Origin: Acinetobacter brisouisimilis
GTDB lineage: Bacteria; Pseudomonadota; Gammaproteobacteria; Pseudomonadales; Moraxellaceae
Assembly: GCF_000368265.1 (NCBI RefSeq)
Contig: NZ_KB851221.1
Span: 1-39,507, forward strand
DNA length: 39,507 nt
Reading direction: 5' to 3'
Shown here: piece after piece, positions 31,683 through 39,391 of the stretch
Layout: every line of letters begins with the position of its first letter
Position numbering within the stretch: position 1 is the first letter of the stretch
Made by a program: the position numbers and the translations under genes
The notes under the pieces: model-generated
Seen by the model: only the letters and a program-made list of their open reading frames with translations
The model's database searches: none
Told to the model about the DNA's origin: nothing

Positions 31683-32609
31683 TTATTTGGCGCATACAGC
31701 ATGTTTTTTCTTTTTTGGTACAAGTCGTGCAGCAACCTCGTTTAAAACGCCTGAGAAGCCAACCTGATGCAAATATGGCTCTAATTTTTTGGCTTCGCTT
31801 GGGTTTTGTAGTTTTTGAGCCAATCTGATGGCAAGTTGGTCGTAGGTTTCTGTGCCTTGTGCGTATTTGGTTGCGATTTCAGGGAGCAGTGAGAGTTTTT
31901 TGGCAAATGCCTGAATTTGTTTTTCAGACAAGCCTGTTGCTTTGTTGCTGGATTTGCCTGCTTGTGGTTTTTCGGTTTGCGGTTGGTACTTGCTCATGTT
32001 GCGAAGTAACCAGTCGGCAAACAGGTAGTGCATGACCGCAGGGTTGTGTTTTTTGTCGGCATTGAAGTTTTCAAATGCACTAAGTTCCCGTTCAAACCAC
32101 TTGGCAGTTTTGATGTGCTCGATGGTTTCTGAATCTGTTGCCAACTCCAATTCTTTTTTCAAAATTTTTAGCGAAAGCCAGCTATTTTTATTTTTAGATT
32201 CTATTGGGAGGTTACTTGATAGATTCTGCGTCCCAAATTTGGGACTGTTCAGAGTACCGTTTTTGGGACTGTTCAAAGTACCAATTTCGGTACTGTTCCG
32301 TTTTTGGGACTGTTTCAATTTAGGTGTGCTTTCTTCACGCCCAACGACATTTAAAAGTTTATAAACTTTGACTTGTTTGGTTGCTCCTTTACGTTCACCT
32401 GTATCTCGAATAAGACCGAGTTCAATCAGCTCACTGACTACTTTAACAACCGTTTTTCTATTCAATAGCGTATCTTGAACCAATCGTTCATAACTTGGAA
32501 AACAGGTGTGATCTTCCCCTGCCCGATCTGCCAGTGACAATAAAACGAGGCGTTGGGGTGCTGTGTTTACAGGGGCTTTCCAAGCCCATAAAGTTGCGTC
32601 TAAGCTCAT
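31683..32609 (-). CDS. Winged-helix replication protein, lambda O-like
   Basis: A 308-residue protein. Residues 1-90 are a winged-helix domain (HTH_36-like: LSLADRAGEDHTCFPSYERL, VQDTLLNRKTVVKVVSELIE, GLIRDTGERKG). The middle is a repetitive linker (TEIGTLNSPKNGTLNSPK) encoded by a 24-nt DNA repeat. Residues 226-285 (GLSEKQIQAFAKKL, EIATKYA, LAIRLAQKL, HQVGF) align with the end of the plasmid Rep at about 28 of 60 identities. Position after cro and the in-gene repeats resemble lambda O with its internal ori. Probably the initiator of lytic replication; a regulator is the alternative. Confidence 0.7.
   Translation of the reverse strand: MSLDATLWAWKAPVNTAPQRLVLLSLADRAGEDHTCFPSYERLVQDTLLNRKTVVKVVSELIELGLIRDTGERKGATKQVKVYKLLNVVGREESTPKLKQSQKRNSTEIGTLNSPKNGTLNSPKFGTQNLSSNLPIESKNKNSWLSLKILKKELELATDSETIEHIKTAKWFERELSAFENFNADKKHNPAVMHYLFADWLLRNMSKYQPQTEKPQAGKSSNKATGLSEKQIQAFAKKLSLLPEIATKYAQGTETYDQLAIRLAQKLQNPSEAKKLEPYLHQVGFSGVLNEVAARLVPKKKKHAVCAK
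32231..32314. repeat. Iteron-like repeats inside the O-like gene
   Basis: GGGACTGTT or GGTACTGTT occurs at 32241, 32265, 32289 and 32306; the first three are exactly 24 bp apart. The cluster starts at the palindrome TCCCAAATTTGGGA (32231-32244). Unit context is AAAGTACCGTTTTTGGGACT. The layout recalls the lambda ori inside gene O. Confidence 0.7.
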
Positions 32610-32616
32610 TCTTTAC

Positions 32617-32805
32617 CTACTTACTTTTAAAGCTCAAATCCGCTTTAACTTTCCCGTTTGTTCTAATTTGCAAAATAGCTTGGGTGTTTTCTGGAATACC
32701 TTTTGAACGCCATTTACTGATTGCTCCCCGTGTTTTTTCTAAGATTCTTGCTAAATCAGAATCACGGTTAACTTTGTAATATTTCTTTAGTTCATCCACC
32801 GTCAT
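32617..32805 (-). CDS. cro: Cro-like repressor
   Basis: A 62-residue helix-turn-helix protein of the Cro/YdaS type (MTVDELKKYYKVNRDSDLAR, ILEKTRGAISKWRSKGIPEN). GAGGT lies 7 nt before ATG 32805. It diverges from the S24 repressor across a 108-bp operator region and heads the leftward early operon cro, O-like, ogr. It should shut off the repressor during lytic growth. Confidence 0.88.
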   Translation of the reverse strand: MTVDELKKYYKVNRDSDLARILEKTRGAISKWRSKGIPENTQAILQIRTNGKVKADLSFKSK

Positions 32806-32826
32806 GTTTACCTCAATAACCCAAAA

Positions 32827-32881
32827 GTTTACCAAAATAAGTAAACCACAAGTTTACCAAAACTTCAATTTTTTTGTTTAC
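32827..32881. promoter_or_regulatory. CI/Cro operator region
   Basis: Half-sites GTTTAC at 32827, 32852 and 32876 and the inverted GTAAAC at 32841. The first and second form a 20-bp dyad; TTTACCAAAA occurs at 32828 and 32853. The block lies between divergent cro and repressor genes. Related TTAACCAAAA sites occur after the repressor gene. Confidence 0.7.
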
Positions 32882-32913
32882 TATTGGAAACATTAACCCA
32901 TGGAATAAATGTC

Positions 32914-33915
32914 ATGTATGAAGTTAGAGATCGAATTATTCAGAGAATGAAAGAGCTTAATTTGCGACAGGTAGATTTAATTAATTTAACTGGATTAAGC
33001 AAAGGAACTATTTCTAAGTGGATTTCAGGGACTAATACTCCTAGCAGTACAGCTCTCCCTCTCTTAGCAACAGCATTACAAACAACACCTGATTGGATCA
33101 TAAAAGGAAAAGATATTGATTTTGAATCAAATAATAAAAATGATATTGAGTATAGCCATATTTCACTTAATGCAAATATAAGTACAGAATTAAGCCCTAT
33201 TGCACTATCAAGAAGAAATAACACATTAAAATTATTAAAAAGTAATGGCTTGAACCAAAGACAATTAGCTGATGCTTTAAATATGAAAGCACCATTACTT
33301 AGTGCATATTTAGGTAAAAATCCAAAAAAATCGATTGGTAACGAAGTAGCTAAACGAATATGTGAATATTTTAAAATTGAGCCTATTGAGCTAGATATTG
33401 ACCTTGATTACATCCAATCAAAATCTAATGAGGGAAATATTTTTGATAAAAATAACCTAAACAGTCAACAAAATTTTGTTAAAGTACCTTTCTACACAGA
33501 TGCTAGAGCATCTTGTGGTTTAGGTTACTTTAACAATGATAATGTTCAAGATGTTGAGATGATAACGATTGATAAAAGCAAACTCGTAGATAGATATATA
33601 AACCCAAGTAATGTAAAGGTTTTACCTACAGATGGTGATTCAATGTTGCCCGCAATCCCACATGGAGCAAGGGTTTTTTTAGATACTTCAAGAAATACAA
33701 TTGGGCGAGATGGCTCAATATATGCAATTTGTAGAGGTGGATTACTGTCTATTAAGCACCTTTTTAAGATGCCTAACGACAGCATTCGTATTGTCAGTGC
33801 AAATCCTGATAAGACACTTTACCCAGATATTATTCTCAATAAATCAGATATGGAAACAGAAAGTTTTCAGATTTTAGGGCAAGTTTTTCATGTAGATTAT
33901 CCAATTCCGTTCTAA
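32914..33915 (+). CDS. CI-type S24 repressor with two HTH domains
   Basis: A 333-residue lysogeny repressor. Two XRE-type domains are visible: residues 4-66 (LRQVDLINLTGLSKGTISKW) and about 100-155 (LNQRQLADALNMKAPLLSAY). The C-terminal S24/LexA domain has Ser243 in DGDSMLP and Lys281 in SIKHLF, and a Cys201-Gly202 cleavage site (RASCGLG), so DNA damage should trigger self-cleavage through RecA. Common phage repressors of this class have one HTH and about 230 residues. Start ATG 32914. Operators flank the gene on both sides. Confidence 0.9.
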   Translation: MYEVRDRIIQRMKELNLRQVDLINLTGLSKGTISKWISGTNTPSSTALPLLATALQTTPDWIIKGKDIDFESNNKNDIEYSHISLNANISTELSPIALSRRNNTLKLLKSNGLNQRQLADALNMKAPLLSAYLGKNPKKSIGNEVAKRICEYFKIEPIELDIDLDYIQSKSNEGNIFDKNNLNSQQNFVKVPFYTDARASCGLGYFNNDNVQDVEMITIDKSKLVDRYINPSNVKVLPTDGDSMLPAIPHGARVFLDTSRNTIGRDGSIYAICRGGLLSIKHLFKMPNDSIRIVSANPDKTLYPDIILNKSDMETESFQILGQVFHVDYPIPF

Positions 33916-33928
33916 AATTTCATTTTTT

Positions 33929-34085
33929 GGTAAAGTCATGGTTAATTCTTGACTTTACCAGCTAAAAAAGGCGATTTTTTTGTAAAAAAACACTTAAATA
34001 AATTAACCAAAACAAGATATTTTAGGTTAAAAAATATCGATAAACATTAACCAAAAAAGTTACTATTAGGTAATTTATTGGTTAT
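33929..34085 (+). promoter_or_regulatory. Second cluster of repressor-like half-sites
   Basis: A perfect inverted repeat GGTAAAGTCA (33929-33938) / TGACTTTACC (33950-33959), TTAACCAAAA at 34003 and 34047, and GGTTAA or TTGGTT complements at 34025 and near 34079. They differ by one base from the TTTACCAAAA of the CI/Cro operators. The region lies between the repressor and the 34100 gene and may control that gene. Confidence 0.5.
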
Positions 34086-34099
34086 CTAAAGAAAATTTC

Positions 34100-34441
34100 A
34101 TGCCTTTCAAAACTAAGATCAGTAAATTATGGTTATTCATTTCTTTTGTTGGTTTAACTACTGCTTATGTCTTTAAGCCTCCAGTAGAAATTCAATCAGA
34201 TACTCACGCAACACAATTTTCTATTCAAAAAATGAATATTGCTGCTCATGAGGCAGTTCTTGCTACTGGTGACAATCATTTGCTGTATCTGAAATTTGAA
34301 GGTCAGCTAAAAAACGGTGAGCTTTTTGTGCAATATGTCCATCATGTAGAAGTAACAGACTTAAACGGCAAGCCTGTCGATGATTATGCTTTAGATCGGG
34401 AAGACTATGAGCAGGTGGTGAATGTTTTGGAGGGGGCGTAA
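34100..34441 (+). CDS. Small membrane-anchored or secreted protein, hypothetical
   Basis: A 113-residue protein. Residues 8-25 (SKLWLFISFVGLTTAYVF) are a signal anchor or uncleaved signal peptide; the rest is soluble (NHLLYLKFEGQLKNGELFVQ, EVTDLNGKPVDDYALD). No family recognised. Its promoter region holds half-sites like the CI operators, so it may be repressed in the lysogen; a perfect terminator follows at once. A superinfection or host-takeover role is possible but unsupported. Confidence 0.7.
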   Translation: MPFKTKISKLWLFISFVGLTTAYVFKPPVEIQSDTHATQFSIQKMNIAAHEAVLATGDNHLLYLKFEGQLKNGELFVQYVHHVEVTDLNGKPVDDYALDREDYEQVVNVLEGA

Positions 34442-34467
34442 AAAAAGCAGGAATGACCTGCTTTTTT
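34441..34467 (+). terminator. Intrinsic terminator
   Basis: Stem AAAAAAGCAGG / CCTGCTTTTTT with loop aatga, directly after the stop codon of the 34100 gene. Confidence 0.88.
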
Positions 34468-34486
34468 ATTAGGAATTAGCAAACTC

Positions 34487-34627
34487 GGAATTTTGCACCT
34501 GTATTGGCGTGAATATCTCACCTTATTTCACGTTGCTACAAGTTATGGCGTTTCAGAGCCGATAGCATCTCGAATTGTACGTCATGTTGAAGATTGTCTG
34601 ATTCAGACTAAACTGTTTAATTTATGA
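34487..34627 (+). pseudogene. IS5-family transposase remnant, central part
   Basis: A frame reading LYWREYLTLFHVATSYGVSE, then ASRIVRHVEDCLIQTKLF, ending in TGA. This is the Y-W-R-E-Y-x-x-x-F-H-x-A-x-S-Y-G-x-S block of IS5/IS427-type transposases. No start or DDE catalytic residues remain. It may be part of the same insertion sequence as 30249-30362, split by later change. Confidence 0.65.
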
Positions 34628-34657
34628 AAGAGGTCTATTTATTCCTCTTATTTACTG

Positions 34658-35662
34658 TTATTTAAAGTTACATGCATTGACTTTGATTCCAAATTCAATT
34701 GGAAGACTTATACCTACATCATGTTGCATCTCAATAATTGACCGATACTTTCCTGCTAAAGAAATTTCCTCTTCTTTTCTATAAATGTGATTATAATTAG
34801 GAAAATTATCCCTAAAAAAAGAATTGTCTTGCTCATTAGCCCCATTTAATTGGTTTAAATTGACACTATAATCAAAATAATCCATTCGTTCCCCATTTTG
34901 ATTTAAATTTCCGCTTTCTGATAGATTTTTAATATTTTCTGTTAATTTCTCATCAATAGAGTATTGATCACAGCATAATAAAGGTTCTCTAAAATCATAA
35001 TAATTTAGATTAAGTATATATTTTGGATTTCTGATTTTATCTGCATAAATAAATCGATTGAAATAACCTTCCACAATGCGTATCTTTCTCTTAGGAAAAT
35101 CTTGTGCCTTATAAAATACCATTGACGATACAGGAAAAACTTCTGCATAGGCACTTCCATATCCAAGATATGTCACTATAATAATTGTTGATTTAGGTGT
35201 GATATAAGGATCTAAAATATCATAGACATGTTTGGTCGTCTGTTTATACTGTTTTAATTCTTCATCTGAAACGCCATTATAATTTTCAGGTAATTTAACA
35301 TTTTTCCCATCTGCAAAAATCTCTAAACGATTTTTTACTCCAGCAATCACATTAAAATTTTCTACAAATGATTTTTTGCGATCTGATTTTTTAATCATAT
35401 CTATTAACATACCCATATCTTTAATATCGTATTTCGATAAATAAACAGCATCTGTAATATAATCTGAATTTGGCTCAGGTCTATACATCTCCCAAGCCCT
35501 ATCGACAATCAGTTTTTTTGCATACTGTACTTTTAAAGAATCCATTTGGGTTAAATCTAAACTCTTATAAGAATAGCAATACTTATTTTTAGCAGATATA
35601 AATATATAAATTAAACATATTAAAAATATAATACATAATATCCAGTAAATTAATTTTTTCAT
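34658..35662 (-). CDS. Membrane-anchored protein, hypothetical
   Basis: A 334-residue AT-rich protein. Residues 3-24 (KLIYWILCIIFLICLIYIFI) form one N-terminal membrane helix; the rest is a soluble, probably periplasmic domain with no motif I recognise. GGAG 7 nt before ATG 35662 fixes the start. It follows an amber-interrupted two-helix gene (35685-35957) on the same strand with a 22-bp gap, so the two probably formed an operon. Function unknown. Confidence 0.7.
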   Translation of the reverse strand: MKKLIYWILCIIFLICLIYIFISAKNKYCYSYKSLDLTQMDSLKVQYAKKLIVDRAWEMYRPEPNSDYITDAVYLSKYDIKDMGMLIDMIKKSDRKKSFVENFNVIAGVKNRLEIFADGKNVKLPENYNGVSDEELKQYKQTTKHVYDILDPYITPKSTIIIVTYLGYGSAYAEVFPVSSMVFYKAQDFPKRKIRIVEGYFNRFIYADKIRNPKYILNLNYYDFREPLLCCDQYSIDEKLTENIKNLSESGNLNQNGERMDYFDYSVNLNQLNGANEQDNSFFRDNFPNYNHIYRKEEEISLAGKYRSIIEMQHDVGISLPIEFGIKVNACNFK

Positions 35663-35684
35663 CAAGGACTCCTTTTATTATTTA

Positions 35685-35957
35685 CTAATTTTTTGGTCTC
35701 GCCTTTTCCACCTCAGCAAATAAACTAAATGTTTGATTAACACACCCGAAATCTACTGCCTGCTTGGATGGAACACTGTCACTACCCAAATTGAGTAAGA
35801 GTGACAATAGTATTGTTAAAACTAGCTAGCTAAAACTAACAATCTTTGCTGTTTTGCTATAGCCTTTTTGCAGGGTAAACCAAGAGAAAATAAGAGAGAT
35901 AACAAAGATGCCTATAGCAAGAGGTATCGATACTTTTTTAGGTTGGATGTTGTTCAT
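35685..35957 (-). pseudogene. Two-helix membrane protein interrupted by an in-frame amber codon
   Basis: From ATG 35957 the frame reads MNNIQPKKVSIPLAIGIFVI and on to KTAKIVSFS, meets TAG at 35826-35828 (codon 44), then stays open as LVLTILLSLLLNLGSDSVPS and on to FAEVEKARPKN, ending at TAG 35685. Both halves are protein-like and hydrophobic in a matching two-helix pattern, so one base change (for example TGG to TAG) probably broke a 90-residue protein. A 43-residue product or readthrough remains possible. A CTAG repeat surrounds the stop. Confidence 0.6.
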
Positions 35958-36106
35958 GATGTTTTTTTTATAAATTAAAGCAAAAACATATAGTAACATG
36001 ATTTTATATTTTTATAAGATGCTGGGTAAAATCAAAATTCACCTTTAACATTTTTAATTTTTGTCATTAAACTTAACTTTATCCATAATCATAACTTAAT
36101 AAATTA

Positions 36107-36148
36107 CAATTAAAATACATGTATCAAACATGTATTTTAATTGTTTTT
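36107..36148. terminator. Perfect 16-bp hairpin, AT-rich
   Basis: CAATTAAAATACATGT / ACATGTATTTTAATTG with a 5-nt loop, followed by five T on the plus strand. It could be a terminator or a protein-binding site. The rest of 35958-36252 shows nothing else. Confidence 0.6.
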
Positions 36149-36252
36149 AAAAATTTATTTTATTCTATCTCATCTAATGAGCTTGCCATTTCCCCACTCT
36201 CGATATTCAATACACCACTTAATCAAACCAACTCAACAAAAAAACAATCATC

Positions 36253-36720
36253 ATGAACTTTAAAAACTTACTCACTGCCTTACTTTTCGTGCCTACCATC
36301 GCTTCAGCCAACACATGCTACACAAAGTCCGATGCTCTAATAAAAGACCTGTACAAAACCTTTCCTGTGGATGGATCCAATACAACACAAGATGCAAGCC
36401 CTGCACTACTCAATCAATTCTTTTCCAAAAAGCTATCCAACCTCATTATCAAAGATGAAAAATGCGCAGAAAAAATACAGGGACTCTGTAATATTGAATT
36501 TAATATTTTGACTGCTGCTCAAGATGACCCAGACCAAAACAAATATAAAATATTACAAAGTGCCAAGACACTGGTAACAGTCCGACTTGAATATGACCAT
36601 ATCCCTAAATTTTTAGACTTCAAAATCAGCTCAAACTCTAAGTGCCTGTTGATTGAAGATATTGAATACGTCGATGACCAATTGAGTCTATTAAAAATTT
36701 TAAACAGAAAAGCTCCATAA
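36253..36720 (+). CDS. Secreted protein, hypothetical
   Basis: A 155-residue protein with a clear signal peptide (MNFKNLLTALLFVPTIASA, cleavage predicted after ASA before NTCY). The mature part has four cysteines likely to pair (positions about 22, 76, 87 and 130) and SPALLNQFFSKKLSNLIIKD. It is loosely reminiscent of small periplasmic DUF3828-type proteins, but I do not assign it. It overlaps the next gene by one base (TAATG), so the two are coupled. Confidence 0.7.
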   Translation: MNFKNLLTALLFVPTIASANTCYTKSDALIKDLYKTFPVDGSNTTQDASPALLNQFFSKKLSNLIIKDEKCAEKIQGLCNIEFNILTAAQDDPDQNKYKILQSAKTLVTVRLEYDHIPKFLDFKISSNSKCLLIEDIEYVDDQLSLLKILNRKAP

Positions 36721-37178
36721 TGGGAAAATTTATGAAATTAGCAAAAACTTTTTTGTGTATTGTGATTGGGATTTTTATTCCATTAGTTTTATCCGCACTC
36801 TTATTATTATTTAGCTCTTCTATTTGGATCTTTCTACAGCATTATGAAAATTTCTTAATTAATCCAGATAGTGTTTTTTATGCAAGAACCTTCTCCTTGC
36901 TTTTATTGGGGTCTGTATTTTTTTCTGGGATTCAATCTATTCTTTATAGTTTAATTATGAACCTATCTGTTTTACCAAAGATGAAAAAAACCAAAAATAT
37001 TATCCTAACAAGCAGCATGTTGGGTGGATTGTCTGGGCTAGGCATTCTTGTTTTTAATCTAATTTTCGATCGAAGTTTTCATTTTAGCTTTTCTTATTTA
37101 TATATTGCTTTATTTGGGCTTGTTGTTGGTGCAATTTCTGGGTATTTACTATTAAAAATTAGATCTTTTCTCTTCTAA
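36720..37178 (+). CDS. Four-helix inner-membrane protein, hypothetical
   Basis: A 152-residue protein with four membrane helices, near residues 8-32, 55-80, 95-115 and 122-145, and small basic loops. It is translationally coupled to the secreted protein upstream; an internal ATG at codon 5 is an alternative start. A secreted plus membrane pair beside the partition genes could serve entry exclusion or immunity, but no motif supports this. Confidence 0.68.
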   Translation: MGKFMKLAKTFLCIVIGIFIPLVLSALLLLFSSSIWIFLQHYENFLINPDSVFYARTFSLLLLGSVFFSGIQSILYSLIMNLSVLPKMKKTKNIILTSSMLGGLSGLGILVFNLIFDRSFHFSFSYLYIALFGLVVGAISGYLLLKIRSFLF

Positions 37179-37240
37179 CTTTTAGAATGGATAACACTAC
37201 TTTAAATTTAAAATAAAACAAAAGTACATGTATTAAACAA

Positions 37241-37271
37241 GTAAAAAACAAGTGTACTACTTGTTTTTTAC
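37241..37271 (-). terminator. Terminator-like hairpin at the parB end
   Basis: Perfect 12-bp stem GTAAAAAACAAG / CTTGTTTTTTAC with a 7-nt loop, overlapping the parB stop codon. It ends the partition operon. Confidence 0.7.
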
Positions 37272-37634
37272 AACATTAAATTTTTCAGAAACTATTGATT
37301 TATATTCATCTTTACCAACAATTTTTTCACACTTTGCTAAAATTGTTTCACGAATAAAAGCATTGATTGATGTGTCACCAAGCTCAGAAAGCTTTGAAAC
37401 GGCAGCCTCAATTGCTTTTAGCTCTTCAGGGAAAAGTGGTACGGTAATATTACGACCTTGCTTCGTGCGTGAACGCTCACGATTGCTTAAAGTGTTTGGC
37501 TCTAGCTCAACCTCACTCTTATTTCGGGTGGTGATTTTCTTGGTCTTAGACTCTGGAGCTTTTACATCCGAGTTTGCATCTTCAATAAAAGCTGTTTTCT
37601 CTCGGGCACGTTTAAATCTATCCAAGTCAGCCAT
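37257..37634 (-). CDS. parB: ParB-like partition partner, RHH type
   Basis: A 125-residue basic protein, second in the partition operon. The C-terminal half (RNITVPLFPEELKAIEAAVS, INAFIRETILAKCEKIV) looks like a ribbon-helix-helix domain with a plasmid-partition style charged N-terminus. Acinetobacter plasmids often carry such short ParA partners in place of a large ParB. It starts 2 nt after the parA stop with GAGGT as ribosome site. It would bind the centromere and stimulate ParA. Confidence 0.75.
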   Translation of the reverse strand: MADLDRFKRAREKTAFIEDANSDVKAPESKTKKITTRNKSEVELEPNTLSNRERSRTKQGRNITVPLFPEELKAIEAAVSKLSELGDTSINAFIRETILAKCEKIVGKDEYKSIVSEKFNVVKNK

Positions 37635-37636
37635 AA

Positions 37637-38254
37637 TTAAAGTACCTCAATCAAAAATTCATTAAACTCATCTTTTGCTTTACTGCTGCTCATTTCAGAT
37701 ACAGATTTCGCTTCCACAATCGCATCACGGAATTGCTTACGATCCTTAATCACAGTTTGCAAAAGTTTAAAGTTTGGATAGTCAGCAAGGTAAGCTTTGG
37801 CTTGTTCAATCTCACTACTTTTCGGATTGGTTGGCGCTTTGTTGATGACAATGTATGCTTCGAGTGTTGGATTATCTGTTTTGACCTTTTGAATCTTGTC
37901 TTCCAAATAAGGAATCACTTCCAGATCCAATAAACTTGCCTGAGTCGGTACAACCAACTTATCTGTTACCAATAATGCTTCACGAAAAACTTCCGAGTCC
38001 CGCCCAGCAATATCAATCAAGATAAAATCATAGTCTTCGACTTTCTTTTCTAGGGTATCAAGTAAGTTCTCATGAACTGCTATCGAGTCCAATTTGCTCT
38101 CACGAAAATCATTCCACTTATAAGCAGATCTCTGCTCATCCGCATCCACCAGAAGCGTCTTACCTTTATTCATTAAAGCTACAGCAATATTTGTCGCAAT
38201 CGTGGTTTTACCCACGCCACCTTTACGATTTGCCACAGTAATAATAAGTGCCAT
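37637..38254 (-). CDS. parA: ParA-type partition ATPase
   Basis: A 205-residue ParA/MinD ATPase lacking an N-terminal HTH, the type Ib form. Deviant Walker A NRKGGVGKTTIATNIA (about residues 8-23), A' motif LLVDADEQRSA, and Walker B DFILIDIAGRDS are present. Start ATG 38254 has GGAG nearby; a longer upstream frame adds an unlikely leader. Type Ib ParA proteins are usually controlled by their small partner. It segregates the prophage as a low-copy plasmid. Confidence 0.94.
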   Translation of the reverse strand: MALIITVANRKGGVGKTTIATNIAVALMNKGKTLLVDADEQRSAYKWNDFRESKLDSIAVHENLLDTLEKKVEDYDFILIDIAGRDSEVFREALLVTDKLVVPTQASLLDLEVIPYLEDKIQKVKTDNPTLEAYIVINKAPTNPKSSEIEQAKAYLADYPNFKLLQTVIKDRKQFRDAIVEAKSVSEMSSSKAKDEFNEFLIEVL

Positions 38255-38296
38255 ACCTACTCCAAGTAGTTTTTTTATAAAATTATTATAGATGAA

Positions 38297-38370
38297 TTTT
38301 AGTTTTTTAAAAGATGTTTTAAACAATTATAAAAAAACTAAAAATTAACTATTAAACATGTTCAATAGTT
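38297..38370. promoter_or_regulatory. Inverted repeats between rep and parA (parS or operator candidates)
   Basis: Two dyads: TTTTAGTTTTTT (38297-38308) / AAAAAACTAAAA (38332-38343), and a 24-bp near-perfect palindrome at 38347-38370 (outer arms AACTATT / AATAGTT, centre AACATGTT). They lie in the par promoter region just after the rep stop. The palindrome is a good candidate for binding by the partition partner; the first could also end rep transcripts. Confidence 0.5.
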
Positions 38371-38395
38371 GTATATTTAATAATAAGTTATTGTT

Positions 38396-39346
38396 TTATT
38401 TAATATTAAATCCAACTCTTTTTAAGTCATTCATATGTTTAATCTGAAAATCAATATCATTTAATTTTGTAATTAATCTTATTTCCAAGTCACCATAACT
38501 TTCCCCAACTTCAGCATGTTTGGTCGCAAACTCATCATCATAGGCAAGCTTATTGGCAAACAATCGAATCTGTTTTTCTGTTAGACCACTAAATAGGTCT
38601 GGGGTGTCTTGATCTTTATCATCAATCACGTCCTTAATCGGCTTGGCTTTAAACTTAAACTGAAACCCTGTAATTGTTCGGCCAGTTTTAAACTGCTCAT
38701 ATTCAACCTGAATATCAGTGTATAGATTAATTTGCTTGATCGCAGGTTCAATAACAATCCGCTTTAGGTTATCCATACGTTGATATTCGCTGTCATCCAA
38801 GCCGATCTTTTCACGAAAATCCTCAATAGTCACAACAGGGGTCTTGCCAACCTCACGCCATGATATGAGAATTTCATAAAGTCGGATCGCATACTTACTG
38901 GTGAGCTGTGACACCTGCTTAAGTTGATAGCTGGTAAAGTGCTTTTCTAATCGCGTGATTAGCGGTACAACATCTGGAGCAAAGGTAAGTTCAATCACAC
39001 CATGATTGTCTGCGTATGCAATTTTAGAGATCCAGCGTGATTTAACTATAAATTCCTTGTTTTCATCTGAGCGGTACTCTCGATATGAAAATTTTCGTTC
39101 AAATAATGTGTTATTGGCATTTTTCAGCGCTTCATAGGCAGTTTCGTTGGTAATGCCAAAACGCTGCGCATAATCCCGAGCATTGATACGAATCACTGTT
39201 TCAGAGGTAATACCTTGCCCATTTTCCCGAGCACTAACAATTGCAAGTAAAATAAGACGTTGTTCTGTTAATTCTAAGTTATAGCTCGCATTGATTAACG
39301 CATTATCTTTAACTACGAGTTCGTTTTTCATGTCACTATTGTTCAT
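38396..39346 (-). CDS. repB: Replication initiator RepB, Rep_3 superfamily
   Basis: A 316-residue Rep_3 initiator with two winged-helix domains. KNELVVKDNALINASYNLEL, EQRLILLAIVSAREN and LTSKYAIRLYEILISWREVG are typical of Acinetobacter plasmid Reps. It binds the iterons just upstream and loads host helicase at oriV. Start ATG 39346 is chosen; ATG 39355 or 39331 are possible, and a TTG at 39394 inside an iteron is unlikely. The last 60 residues (GLTEKQIRLFANKL to LKRVGF) are shared with the phage O-like protein at 31683-32609. Iterons at its promoter suggest autoregulation. Confidence 0.95.
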   Translation of the reverse strand: MNNSDMKNELVVKDNALINASYNLELTEQRLILLAIVSARENGQGITSETVIRINARDYAQRFGITNETAYEALKNANNTLFERKFSYREYRSDENKEFIVKSRWISKIAYADNHGVIELTFAPDVVPLITRLEKHFTSYQLKQVSQLTSKYAIRLYEILISWREVGKTPVVTIEDFREKIGLDDSEYQRMDNLKRIVIEPAIKQINLYTDIQVEYEQFKTGRTITGFQFKFKAKPIKDVIDDKDQDTPDLFSGLTEKQIRLFANKLAYDDEFATKHAEVGESYGDLEIRLITKLNDIDFQIKHMNDLKRVGFNIK

Positions 39347-39391
39347 ATTCAACATAGTTTCAACTATATCATACTTTAATGTAGTTAAAAG

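Noticed and set aside
37252..37665. 137-codon plus-strand frame over parB
   Set aside because: Antisense to the partition gene, which has good ribosome site, operon context and RHH features.
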